Source: CAZOVK01 sp964583165
GTDB taxonomy: Bacteria > Bacillota > Clostridia > Lachnospirales > WRAX01
Assembly: GCA_964583165.1 (NCBI GenBank)
Contig: CAZOVK010000025.1
Coordinates: 1 to 29,409, forward strand
Length of the DNA stretch: 29,409 nucleotides
Direction of reading: 5' to 3'
Positions 9,006 through 16,515 of this stretch are shown here, in pieces. Position 1 is the stretch's first letter. Every line of letters begins with the position of its first letter. The notes beneath the pieces are model-generated. The model searched no databases. It was not told the DNA's origin and was given only the letters and a program-made list of their open reading frames with translations. The position numbers and the translations under genes were made by a program.

Positions 9006-9033
9006 AAAAAAAGCCCGTAGATAAGGCTTTTTT
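9006..9033 (-). terminator. Intrinsic terminator of rpsT
   Basis: On the minus strand AAAAAAGCC, a short loop, then GGGCTTTTTTT. It lies 13 bases after the rpsT stop and upstream of the carboxypeptidase gene, separating the two transcripts. Confidence 0.8.
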
Positions 9034-9045
9034 CTAGTCGCTAAA

Positions 9046-9309
9046 TTAGGCAATCTTATTGACAAGCTTAGTAAGACGTGATTTCTTACGTGAAGCGTTG
9101 TTTTTATGATAAACACCCTTAGAAGCCGCTTTGTCAATCGTCGCGATGGCAACTATAAGATGCTCCATTGCCGCAGCCTTATCCTTCGCGCCGACAGCAA
9201 GCAGAACCTTCTTCATCATAGTTTTCGTCTTCGATTTAATCATCTTGTTACGCAGTGTCTTTTTCGCTGTCACAAGGATACGCTTTTTACTGGATTTGTT
9301 ATTAGCCAC
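9046..9309 (-). CDS. rpsT: Small ribosomal subunit protein bS20
   Basis: This 87-residue protein binds 16S rRNA in the small subunit. It is rich in Lys and Arg, with the S20 pattern ANNKSSKKRILVTAKKTLRN at the start and a helical body (AMEHLIVAIATIDKAASKGV, then YHKNNASRKKSRLTKL). The start is a GTG at 9307-9309. The upstream in-frame ATG at 9324 lies on the ribosome binding site itself (GGAGGTGACA), and S20 proteins begin with M-A-N after this kind of start. It has its own promoter and terminator and is divergent from gpr, an arrangement often seen in Firmicutes. Confidence 0.96.
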   Translation of the reverse strand: MANNKSSKKRILVTAKKTLRNKMIKSKTKTMMKKVLLAVGAKDKAAAMEHLIVAIATIDKAASKGVYHKNNASRKKSRLTKLVNKIA

Positions 9310-9366
9310 AGTGTCACCTCCCATAAATCCGGAAACGGTTTTGTCCAGATAGAATCCACTCGTAAT

Positions 9367-9395
9367 ATTTTACTGTATATTCTCCTATTTGTCAA
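9367..9395 (-). promoter_or_regulatory. Vegetative promoter of rpsT
   Basis: On the minus strand TTGACA (9390-9395), 17 bases, then TAAAAT (9367-9372). It is a near-perfect sigma-A promoter, 58 bases before the GTG start. Confidence 0.85.
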
Positions 9396-9404
9396 TCAAT
9401 ACTT
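9375..9404 (+). promoter_or_regulatory. Possible forespore (sigma-G/F) promoter of gpr
   Basis: GTATA (9375-9379), 18 bases, AATACTT (9398-9404). This fits the sigma-G pattern (gHATR, N18, CATNHTA) at five of seven -10 positions. It overlaps the divergent rpsT promoter. gpr is a sigma-F/G gene in Bacillus. The match is suggestive only. Confidence 0.4.
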
Positions 9405-9436
9405 TTATAAAATAAGAAGAAATTTGGAGGGTTTTC

Positions 9437-10438
9437 ATGGAAGATTGCGGTAAAAAGCAATTTAGTGTATACACCGACTTAGCGCTTGAAATAGCCGAAA
9501 CGGCGGGCTCAGATTTTGAGTGGGAGAAAAGCGGCGTTAAAATGGACATAACCGAATTGAGCTTCGGTTATAAGCTCACGGAGGTCGAAATCCTTAACGA
9601 AACAGGCTCACAAGAGATGGGAAAGCCCATTGGGCGATATATCACGATTGAGGGCGCGGCCATGAAAGGTGAATCACTCGAAGCGCGGGAGGCCGCGACA
9701 CTCGTTTTGGCCGAACAAATAAAACAATTGACAAACCTCAAGAATGAACACACCGTTTTAATCGTAGGTCTAGGCAACTGGAACGTGTCGCCCGACGCTC
9801 TGGGCCCCCGTGTTGTCAAGAAAACCCTCGTAACACGCGCCATGCTTGACCTACCCGAAGAAATCGGGGGGCGGCTCCGTACAGTGGCAGCCATATCACC
9901 CGGGGTTATGGGGCTGACGGGTATCGAAACGGGCGAAATCGTCAAAGGTGTCGCCGAACATGTAAAGCCCGGGCTGATTATCCTCATTGACGCGTTGGCG
10001 GCACGTAAGGTGTCGCGCATTAACTCGACTATTCAGCTATCCGACACGGGTATTGCACCGGGCGCGGGCATCGGCAACAAGCGTATGGTGTTGAACAAAC
10101 AGTCACTCGGTTGCAACGTGCTGGCTATCGGCGTACCGACGGTTGTTGACGCGGCCACACTCGCCAATGACACGCTCGATTTAACGCTGGATGCCATGCG
10201 CACGGCCAGTACGGCGGGTTCATCGTTCTATCAGATTTTGCAAGACATTTCTGAAGAAGAGCGATATTCTATGATAAAATCCCTGTTAGAACCATACGCG
10301 GGTAATATGTTTGTCACACCGAAAGACGTAGACACAGTCGTGAACCGACTATCCACAATTATAGCGGACGCGCTTAATTATGCTCTTCACCCGAGTATTG
10401 ACAAGGAAGATTTTGAAAAGCTCGAGATTGGTCACTAA
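9437..10438 (+). CDS. gpr: Spore germination protease GPR
   Basis: This 333-residue aspartic-type protease (family A25) degrades the small acid-soluble spore proteins when spores germinate. It is made in the forespore as a zymogen that cuts itself. The sequence SVYTD-LALE (10-18) matches the known self-cleavage site, predicting removal of residues 1-14. Two Asp residues sit in the conserved catalytic contexts, Asp120 (NVSPDALGPRVV) and Asp185 (LIILIDALAARK), 65 apart as in the Bacillus enzyme. The motif STIQLSDTGIAPGAGIGNKR is also typical. GGAGGG precedes ATG 9437. Its presence shows that the organism forms endospores or descends from one that did. Confidence 0.95.
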   Translation: MEDCGKKQFSVYTDLALEIAETAGSDFEWEKSGVKMDITELSFGYKLTEVEILNETGSQEMGKPIGRYITIEGAAMKGESLEAREAATLVLAEQIKQLTNLKNEHTVLIVGLGNWNVSPDALGPRVVKKTLVTRAMLDLPEEIGGRLRTVAAISPGVMGLTGIETGEIVKGVAEHVKPGLIILIDALAARKVSRINSTIQLSDTGIAPGAGIGNKRMVLNKQSLGCNVLAIGVPTVVDAATLANDTLDLTLDAMRTASTAGSSFYQILQDISEEERYSMIKSLLEPYAGNMFVTPKDVDTVVNRLSTIIADALNYALHPSIDKEDFEKLEIGH

Positions 10439-10569
10439 GGGCAGATAACAAAATGCCAAACTGACAAAAAATTATATAAAATTCACTGTCCGATAATATT
10501 TTTCAGCCAAGTTGGAATAATACATTTGACGTAGTAATACGTTTGATTAAAACTTGGACAGGAGGACAA

Positions 10570-10797
10570 ATGATGAGAGTACGACCATTGGATTGGATTG
10601 CGCTCACGCTGGTCATAATCGGGGCGGTCAACTGGGGTCTAATCGGCTTCTTCCAATTCGACCTTGTCGCGGCGTTGTTCGGCGGTATGTCAAGCTGGAT
10701 TTCGCGCGTGGTCTATGCGCTTGTCGGGCTGAGCGGGCTGTATTGCCTGACGCTCTACGGGCGAATTGACAACGACACGGACGTGGTAAGAGATTAG
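10570..10797 (+). CDS. DUF378 small membrane protein
   Basis: This 75-residue protein has two membrane helices (LDWIALTLVIIGAVNWGLIG and WISRVVYALVGLSGLYCLTL). The pattern of polar and glycine residues, including the NWGLIGFFQFDLVAALFG segment, is that of the DUF378 family (YuzA-like), common in Firmicutes. Function is unknown. The start is the ATG at 10570 behind GGAGGA (10561-10566); an upstream in-frame TTG has no such site. It follows gpr by 131 bases with no clear terminator between. A possible TTGACG-N16-TAAAAC promoter (about 10527-10554) could drive it alone. Confidence 0.85.
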   Translation: MMRVRPLDWIALTLVIIGAVNWGLIGFFQFDLVAALFGGMSSWISRVVYALVGLSGLYCLTLYGRIDNDTDVVRD

Positions 10798-10840
10798 TAC
10801 AGAATAAGTTGCGCGTATTACAATAAAAACCTTGCAAAAA

Positions 10841-10870
10841 ACCCGCCTAACCTTCACTGTGGCGGGTTTT
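10841..10870. terminator. Bidirectional terminator between DUF378 and M24 peptidase genes
   Basis: ACCCGCC (10841-10847), 13-base loop, GGCGGGT (10861-10867), with A-run on the left and TTTTGTTT on the right. It can end both convergent transcripts. Confidence 0.85.
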
Positions 10871-10892
10871 GTTTACTCTATGACGGTCTTTG

Positions 10893-12059
10893 CTACTTGC
10901 CTATGACGAATAGTTCTCTGTCAAAATGCGTGAGCGATTCTGCGCCGTTCTCTGTTATAAGAATCATGTCCTCAACGCGCAAATATGCCTTGCCCGGTAG
11001 CCACAATTTCGGCTCTGAACAGAACACCATACCCGCTTCATAAACCGCGTCACTGCCCAAAGACAGCCAAGGGCGCTCGTGTACGTCAATGCCGATTTGA
11101 TGACCCATGACACAATTCTCGCCCGCGCGTCTTATGTTGTCACCAAAACCGTGCTCCGCAAGCAACGCCTTAATCGTCACGAACGCGTCGTCCATCTTCA
11201 CACCGGGTTTAATCAGCTTTATGTACTCCGTTTGAGCGTATTGTAACGCCTTGTAGGCGGCGTTGATTTCGTCTGTTGTTTCCTTAAAGCAGAACGACCG
11301 CCCATAGTCAGAGCAATAGCCGTTCCTCATAAACCCGAAGTCAAACGCGATACTCGCGCCCGCCACAAGCGGAAAATCGCGGTCATAAACACCAAGCTCA
11401 TTCGCCCGCGGCATAGTCGGATGAACGAACATCGCGGTTGTCGAGAAGCTCACGCCCTCCATGCCGTTTCTCAGTCCATATTGCAAAATCATGTCCTCAA
11501 TATCGCGCGACAACATGCCTTCTTTGAGATTTTCAGTCACATACTGCATAGCCGTGTCCGTAAAAGCCGCCAGCTCGCGCAGTTTTTGAATTTCCTTCGG
11601 CTCTTTGATTTTACGCATATTTTCTACTATATGCTCGCCGAAAACGGGCTTAAACTCGGGGTTCGCCTGTTCGAGAATGCGCTTAAAATAACCGCCGCAA
11701 GACTCGCCATAAGCCACACGCCGACCTTTTGTCATATCCGTTAGGTAACGCTCCAGCGCGTCAAACCAGACAATAGTTTTCGCCACTTCTACATTCGCAA
11801 AACCCGCCTCTGCCTGCGGCGTAAGAATCAGGCGCGGTTCGCCGTCCACGGGTATGTACAAAACGCTATCGGGCATATTGAGCGCGTGGGCTTCGGGGCT
11901 TTCAAAATACGGCGGCGGGCCTCCCGACTCAATCGTGCGCTGCCACGGGATTGAACCCTCGTCTATTAGGTATTGCATGTTGCCGCTCTTCGCGACGATA
12001 TAGCCGTCAAGCTGGCTTTCACTTAGAATACTTTGGAGCTTTTCTACTCTGGTATTCAT
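10893..12059 (-). CDS. M24-family metallopeptidase (Xaa-Pro aminopeptidase-like)
   Basis: This 388-residue protein has an N-terminal creatinase-like domain (1-140) and a C-terminal pita-bread peptidase domain. All five M24 metal ligands are in place: Asp240 (AFDFGF), Asp251 (CSDYGRSF), His320 (MGHQIGIDVHE), Glu349 (FCSEP) and Glu363 (RVEDMILITENG). It is therefore a likely di-metal enzyme cleaving X-Pro bonds in cytosolic peptides, releasing amino acids that could feed fermentation. The start ATG is at 12059 behind GGAGGATAG; the frame continues 28 codons upstream, across the promoter. It lies downstream of the grd operon but is split from it by a terminator and its own promoter. Creatinase was considered and set aside because that enzyme lacks the metal site. 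Confidence 0.85.
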   Translation of the reverse strand: MNTRVEKLQSILSESQLDGYIVAKSGNMQYLIDEGSIPWQRTIESGGPPPYFESPEAHALNMPDSVLYIPVDGEPRLILTPQAEAGFANVEVAKTIVWFDALERYLTDMTKGRRVAYGESCGGYFKRILEQANPEFKPVFGEHIVENMRKIKEPKEIQKLRELAAFTDTAMQYVTENLKEGMLSRDIEDMILQYGLRNGMEGVSFSTTAMFVHPTMPRANELGVYDRDFPLVAGASIAFDFGFMRNGYCSDYGRSFCFKETTDEINAAYKALQYAQTEYIKLIKPGVKMDDAFVTIKALLAEHGFGDNIRRAGENCVMGHQIGIDVHERPWLSLGSDAVYEAGMVFCSEPKLWLPGKAYLRVEDMILITENGAESLTHFDRELFVIGK

Positions 12060-12093
12060 GTCTATCCTCCATAATGTTATCGGTGATAAATCC

Positions 12094-12099
12094 ATTATA
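12094..12099 (-). promoter_or_regulatory. -10 box of the M24 peptidase gene
   Basis: TATAAT on the minus strand, 34 bases before the ATG. The -35 region is AT-rich and poor (TTTATT about 17 bases upstream), so activation by a regulator is possible. Confidence 0.55.
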
Positions 12100-12128
12100 T
12101 CATTATAAATTGGTGAAATAAATATAAA

Positions 12129-12153
12129 CTTTTCTACAGACAAGTCTAGAAAG
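12129..12153. promoter_or_regulatory. Inverted repeat upstream of the M24 gene promoter, possible operator
   Basis: The imperfect dyad reads CTTTTCTACAGAC-AA-GTCTAGAAAG with one extra base in the left arm. It sits just upstream of the -35 region of the M24 gene. No regulator can be named. Confidence 0.35.
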
Positions 12154-12210
12154 CGTATATCTGAAATAGCAAAATTGATAGTTTTGATTGGTGAATACGA
12201 GGAGTATATT

Positions 12211-12264
12211 ATGCTCGGTCATATCGGCTTCCCCTTGAACTGGCAAGAGCTATTGACTACATAA
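12211..12264 (+). CDS. Possible 17-residue small ORF
   Basis: ATG follows GAGGAG at a good distance. The peptide would be MLGHIGFPLNWQELLTT, ending in TAA, with an intrinsic terminator 15 bases later. Ribosome binding site, short frame and terminator make a compact unit, but no clear promoter is seen on this strand and no family is recognised. It may be chance. Confidence 0.25.
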   Translation: MLGHIGFPLNWQELLTT

Positions 12265-12272
12265 GCAACACT

Positions 12273-12305
12273 AAAAAAGACAGGCGTTTCACCGCCTGTC
12301 TTTTT
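12273..12305. terminator. Bidirectional terminator after grdCD
   Basis: GACAGGCG (12279-12286), loop TTTCAC, CGCCTGTC (12293-12300). A run of six A precedes and five T follow, so it works on both strands. It ends the glycine reductase operon. Confidence 0.92.
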
Positions 12306-12312
12306 ATTTGTT

Positions 12313-14886
12313 CTATTCAGCCTTCAAGAAGCCCGTTTCTTTCAGCGTTTCTATAGCCTTTTCAGCCTTAGCGGGGTTTACGAGCACGATAGGACCTGTG
12401 CAACCCATTCCGCTTTCGGCATAGATGCCGGCTTTCCAGAGCGCCTTAACAGCGTCCTCAAGCTCCATGATGTCAACGCCGGCGATTTCTTCTGTTACAA
12501 CCTCTTTGTCGGGGGCTGTTACGGTTTCTTCTTCGGCGGGTTTGGCGGTTTTTGTCTGCGCCGCAAGGATGTCAGCGAAGCCGATTTTATTCAGCTTGTT
12601 GAACTCGGCTTGAGCAACTCCGATTACATTACCTTTTGCAAGCTTCGCCGCGTAAACACATGCGTTAGCGACAACAGGCACGCCCGAAGCGCGGGAGAGG
12701 ATGAGAACCAGGCGCTTGTAGCCCTCGCCGATACCGGGGCCATAACCGAATCCGCTCGATTCATAACTTCCGCCTGTTGTGAAGCTTGAGAACATCTTCA
12801 TAAGAAGGTTGCCTGTCAGTGTGTCGGTTACAGTTATGTCAACACTGCCGCTAAGCAGGTCATTGCCGCGAAGCACTGCGCCGCCATCAGCACGAACAGA
12901 GCCGCCGAAGTTAATCGGGTAACCCGCCGCGTTGATTTCACGGAGGACGCGCTCAACAACATTCGCGCCGTCAACATTCAGGATGCCGACTGTGGGGTCA
13001 GCCTTGCCCATGGCTTTGGCTGTGATGATGCCGTAGATGGCGTTCTTGACCATGCCTTCGATACGGTGTGTGCTGGATGTGCCTGTGGTTGTGGCAAGGA
13101 ACATTTCTTTGCCGCGACCGGGTGTAATGACCTTGCCGACTGTCGAAACGCCAATCGGGAAGTTGTAGTGCATGGTCACGCAACCGTCAAGCTCGCCCGA
13201 ATCGAGCATTTGCTCCATCTTCGCGTAGCCTTCTTTGTCGTCCGCGACTTCAACAAGCGTAACACCCTGTGTGTCACAAGCCTTGCCGATAAGAACGACT
13301 TCAACTGTTTCGTCCTGCTCCATGGCGAGTTTCGCGCCTTCAATGAGGTTATCGTTGCCGTGTTCACTTGTGGAAAGCGTAAGACCAATGCGGCGTTTAG
13401 CAATACCGCCCTCTGATGAAACCTTAGCGACAGCTTCTGAAGCGTCTTTCTGACCGCGGTTACGTTCAACAACGATTGAAACGCCGTCAAAGAGGTTCGT
13501 CATACGGCCAAGGAACAGCGAACCCTTGCCGACTATCATTACGCGGTTAAGGTTGCCCGTTGTGAGGTCTTCACGCGCAAAACCGAGGTACGGTACACCC
13601 GAGGGTATATGCCCCTGTGTGGGTGCCCAACCGACCATGCCGTGTTTCTCGATAAACTCGTTGATGCCCGCGCGCTCGATTTCCTTACGCATGACAGCGA
13701 GAGCTGCAATCATCTTGTAGTTGGCTTCGGGAACGTCACCCGCGCCCGCCGGCTTCGTGATGTCCGGGTTCTGCATTTCTACGGAGTACTTGTCAACGTC
13801 TGTGAGTTTTAAACCGTTAGCGGCGAGGGCATTGGCTGTAAGAGCCGTGATAACCGCCTGTGGCGCGCTACCCGTGCCGACATTGTGTTGACCGACTATG
13901 TCTGTACGAAGAACGGGCGAAACGCCGTCATTCTCTGTGATAAAGTAGCAGAAACCGCCGATAACGTCTTCAATAATCGGCAGACCTTTTTTAACGTGGT
14001 CTTTGCCGTTCATGCCGAGCTTCGCCGTTGCGCCGCCCGCTACAACAAGCACGTTCTTGAACGTGCCCGCTTTGACAAGACTCGAGGCCTGAATCAGCGC
14101 GTGTGTCGGTGCCGCGCAGAAACCGCGTGTGTCAGAACCTGTCGCGTTGACACAACCGCACATTTCGGCGATAGACTTCGCGAAGTTGCCGCCGCCGCGT
14201 TGGTTCATGTCGCCGCAAGCTTCTTCGGAACACTCGATTACATAGTTGATGTCGGCGGGGTTGATATTTTGTGTCTTTAACATGTTGCGCATCGCCAAAA
14301 CAGCGGAAGCTTTGGCTACAAGGTTCTCAAACATTACATGCGCCGAAAGGTTCACGTCAATGTCATGGGCTTTTTTCACACAGCCAACAAGTTTGCCGGC
14401 GTGATAAAGCCCCTCTGCGTGGTGTTCCATGAGGGCTTCAATCTCAGAAGCGGGAACGCCCACAACCTTGTCAGCGTCAGCCGCGAACAGCGGGTGAGCC
14501 GCTAATTTCTCTTTGGCAACAGCCGCGAAGCCCTCTTCAAGCATAACCAGCCCGAAAGAGTCAACCAGCTTGATTAAGCCGATAAACTCGTCTTGGGGCA
14601 TGATTTCGCCGAACTTACCGAAGCGGGACGCGCCCTCAACCTTCTTGTCTACCCACGGCATACCCATTTCTTTAAGCTGAACGGGGTTGATGTTGCCGAT
14701 ATATGTCTGGTTCGGGGGGTAGGCTACGGCTGTTTCGAACGTGCGTAGGTTCTTGTCAAAGTCCTTTAAGTACTCCGAATTGGGGTTAGCTATCATTTCC
14801 GTCGTCTGTGTCGTGCCGTTGTGGTAAACCATGTCGGGCGTATGGACGAGGATGTAAGAAGCCCCCTTAATTACTGGAAAAGCCAT
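12313..14886 (-). CDS. Glycine reductase protein C, GrdC-GrdD fusion
   Basis: This 857-residue protein combines the two subunits of protein C, which takes the carboxymethyl-selenoether from protein A and releases acetyl phosphate. Residues 1-478 are GrdC, a ketoacyl-synthase-III-like fold with Cys257 in TRGFCAAPTHAL at the active-Cys position. Residues 497-775 are GrdD, a PlsX-like phosphotransacylase (RIGLTLSTSEHGNDNLIEGA, VGILNVDGANVVERVLREIN). A Glu/Thr/Pro/Ala-rich linker (776-800) leads to a C-terminal tail with Cys829 in ESGMGCTGPI, which by position and context should match the acetylated Cys359 of Eubacterium acidaminophilum GrdD. No stop or ribosome binding site separates the halves. 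The usual organisation is two genes, grdC and grdD. ATG 14886 follows AGGAGGAATC. Confidence 0.93.
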   Translation of the reverse strand: MAFPVIKGASYILVHTPDMVYHNGTTQTTEMIANPNSEYLKDFDKNLRTFETAVAYPPNQTYIGNINPVQLKEMGMPWVDKKVEGASRFGKFGEIMPQDEFIGLIKLVDSFGLVMLEEGFAAVAKEKLAAHPLFAADADKVVGVPASEIEALMEHHAEGLYHAGKLVGCVKKAHDIDVNLSAHVMFENLVAKASAVLAMRNMLKTQNINPADINYVIECSEEACGDMNQRGGGNFAKSIAEMCGCVNATGSDTRGFCAAPTHALIQASSLVKAGTFKNVLVVAGGATAKLGMNGKDHVKKGLPIIEDVIGGFCYFITENDGVSPVLRTDIVGQHNVGTGSAPQAVITALTANALAANGLKLTDVDKYSVEMQNPDITKPAGAGDVPEANYKMIAALAVMRKEIERAGINEFIEKHGMVGWAPTQGHIPSGVPYLGFAREDLTTGNLNRVMIVGKGSLFLGRMTNLFDGVSIVVERNRGQKDASEAVAKVSSEGGIAKRRIGLTLSTSEHGNDNLIEGAKLAMEQDETVEVVLIGKACDTQGVTLVEVADDKEGYAKMEQMLDSGELDGCVTMHYNFPIGVSTVGKVITPGRGKEMFLATTTGTSSTHRIEGMVKNAIYGIITAKAMGKADPTVGILNVDGANVVERVLREINAAGYPINFGGSVRADGGAVLRGNDLLSGSVDITVTDTLTGNLLMKMFSSFTTGGSYESSGFGYGPGIGEGYKRLVLILSRASGVPVVANACVYAAKLAKGNVIGVAQAEFNKLNKIGFADILAAQTKTAKPAEEETVTAPDKEVVTEEIAGVDIMELEDAVKALWKAGIYAESGMGCTGPIVLVNPAKAEKAIETLKETGFLKAE

Positions 14887-14906
14887 GTTAGATTCCTCCT
14901 GTCTTT

Positions 14907-14934
14907 GAAAAAGGGCGGGCATTATGCCCGCCCT
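14907..14934 (-). terminator. Terminator-like hairpin between grdB and grdCD
   Basis: On the minus strand AGGGCGGGCAT and ATGCCCGCCCT pair around one central base (14912-14934) and are followed at once by a T-run. It lies 17 bases after the grdB stop and upstream of the grdCD ribosome binding site. It has all the marks of an intrinsic terminator inside the operon, so part of the transcripts may stop before grdCD. Confidence 0.75.
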
Positions 14935-14951
14935 CATAGCGTAAATATTTA

Positions 14952-16262
14952 TTACTTATCGAAAACTGTCTGTGTGTCAACCGGTGTCTGAAGCGCTTTA
15001 AGGGCCTTCATAACCAGAGCCTTACGCAGCTTGAATTCCTCTTCCTTATCAAGCGCGGGGTTGCCCAGCGGATGCGGGATAGCAATCGCGGGGACAATTC
15101 TGTTTGCGCCGACTGTAAGCGAAATCGGAACGACTGTGCAGACATGAACTACAGGAATACCGGCTCTCTCAATCTCTTTAACCATCGTTGCACCGCAACG
15201 CGTGCATGTGCCTCAGGTGGAGGTGAGAATAACTGCCTGTACGCCGTCATTCTTGAGCTCAGCGGCGAATTCAGCCGCGTATTTCTTGGCATTGGCAACA
15301 GATGTGCCGTTACCGGTTGTTGTATAGAAGAACTCATGAAGCTTGCCGATTAGACCTTCCTTCTCCATAGCGCGCATAGCGTCAACGGGAAGAACGCGGT
15401 CAGAGTCAGCATTGGCGTAGATGGGGTCATATCCGCCGTGAGCTGTTTCGTGAGTGGCTTCTGTGAGGTCTTCAAATTCAGCGATGCTGTACTTGCCGTA
15501 TTTGGAAGCACTCGAAGACTCGATATGGTCGGGGTTGCCCTTGGGAACGATACCACCTGATGTAACAAGAGCTACGCGAGCGTTAGCCATGTCAACAACA
15601 GCGGGGTTCGGCGCCACGTGGTCAAATACGGGCATCGGATATTCCGTTACAAAGGCTTCGCCCTTAATCTTCTTAACAAGCATGTCTACAGCGCGTTTTG
15701 CGCCACGTTCAGCAACGAACTTGTTAACGCGTCTGCCCTGTGAGAAGTAACCTTCTTCAGCGGGAAGACCGATTTCTTCGCCTTTCATAAGCTTAACGGC
15801 GAATTTAGCAAGCGCGGGAGCCGCTGTACGCATAGCCGCAGCGGAGTTACCTGTTTTAAGGATATAAACGTCACGGTGGAAACCGTCAACGCCCGGGTTT
15901 TCCTCATACATAGCGGTAACAACGGGGATGTTCAACGCTTCTGCAACTGCCTTTGTGATTGTGCCGCAAGCCATGCCGTAACGACCGGCGTTAAAAGCGG
16001 GACCTGCCACGAAGATGTCTGGGTTGTATTTTTTAACCATTTCGAGAATGGTATTGGTAGCTTCTTCTACGTTTTCGTTGAAGTACGTGTCACCACAAAT
16101 GATTGTAGCAACGATTTCAGCGTCATCAGCCTTAAAGAGCTGGTTCAGCGCCATACCGGGGCCTACAACGCCCTCGCGTACTTCGGGTTTGTAATCAGCC
16201 TTTTCTTCACCGCCAATGCCGGCAAAGAACTGGTTGATGTAATGTACTACTTTGAAGCTCAT
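14952..16262 (-). CDS. grdB: Glycine reductase protein B, selenoprotein subunit GrdB
   Basis: This 436-residue selenoprotein is the substrate-activating subunit of protein B. With GrdE it binds glycine as a Schiff base and passes the carboxymethyl group to protein A. The frame has an internal UGA at 15213-15215, codon 350, in the context U-GTC-TRC, the UxxCxxC redox motif of the family; the protein continues for 86 residues past it. The N-terminus MSFKVVHYINQFFAGIGGEE is typical. ATG 16262 follows AAAGGGGGT. Pairing with a GrdE gene points to glycine rather than sarcosine (GrdF) or betaine (GrdH). Standard gene calling would split this gene at the UGA. Confidence 0.95.
15186..15200 (-). promoter_or_regulatory. 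Candidate SECIS hairpin of grdB
   Basis: Starting 12 bases after the UGA, the transcript reads CGTTGC-GGT-GCAACG, six perfect pairs with a GGU loop. In Escherichia coli fdhF a GGU in the apical loop is recognised by SelB. The position and loop fit a bacterial SECIS. Confidence 0.6.
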
Positions 16263-16296
16263 AATGGTTACCCCCTTTCGTAATAATTTCAGGGAT

Positions 16297-16515
16297 GTGA
16301 AACACTGATTCAATGTAACCGCCCAAAAAGTTTACGCCGGCAAAGCGTTCGCTCCACTAACATGACGCAAAAGACGCGTCATGTTTACGTTACGCTCACA
16401 AGCCGTCGCCCTAGCGCTTTGCCTTCGGCAAAGTGACCCAAAGGGTCAGTTTCGCTACGCGAAACCGCAGGCACGCTAAACTTTTAGTGCGCTATTGAAT
16501 AATGCAGTGTTTCAC
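16297..16515. repeat. 219-bp hairpin-rich element with terminal inverted repeats, between grdA and grdB
   Basis: The ends are GTGAAACACTG-ATTCAAT (16297-16314) and, inverted, the same sequence with four extra bases CATT (16494-16515). Inside lie a second nested pair, AAAAGTTTA (16326-16334) with TAAACTTTT (16477-16485), a ten-pair hairpin AACATGACGC/GCGTCATGTT (16359-16385), and three back-to-back hairpins with 3-base loops: CTTTGCC/GGCAAAG (16417-16433), TGACCC/GGGTCA (16434-16448) and GTTTCGC/GCGAAAC (16449-16465). It has no coding capacity. It looks like a miniature inverted-repeat element; its right end touches the grdA stop codon. It is transcribed as part of the operon. Confidence 0.75.

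Noticed and set aside
10893..12059. Creatinase feeding sarcosine to the reductase
   Set aside because: All five M24 metal ligands are kept, which fits a metallopeptidase and not creatinase; the reductase is of the glycine type.
14952..15215. grdB as two separate genes
   Set aside because: The UGA lies in a UxxCxxC motif and both parts make one normal-length GrdB.
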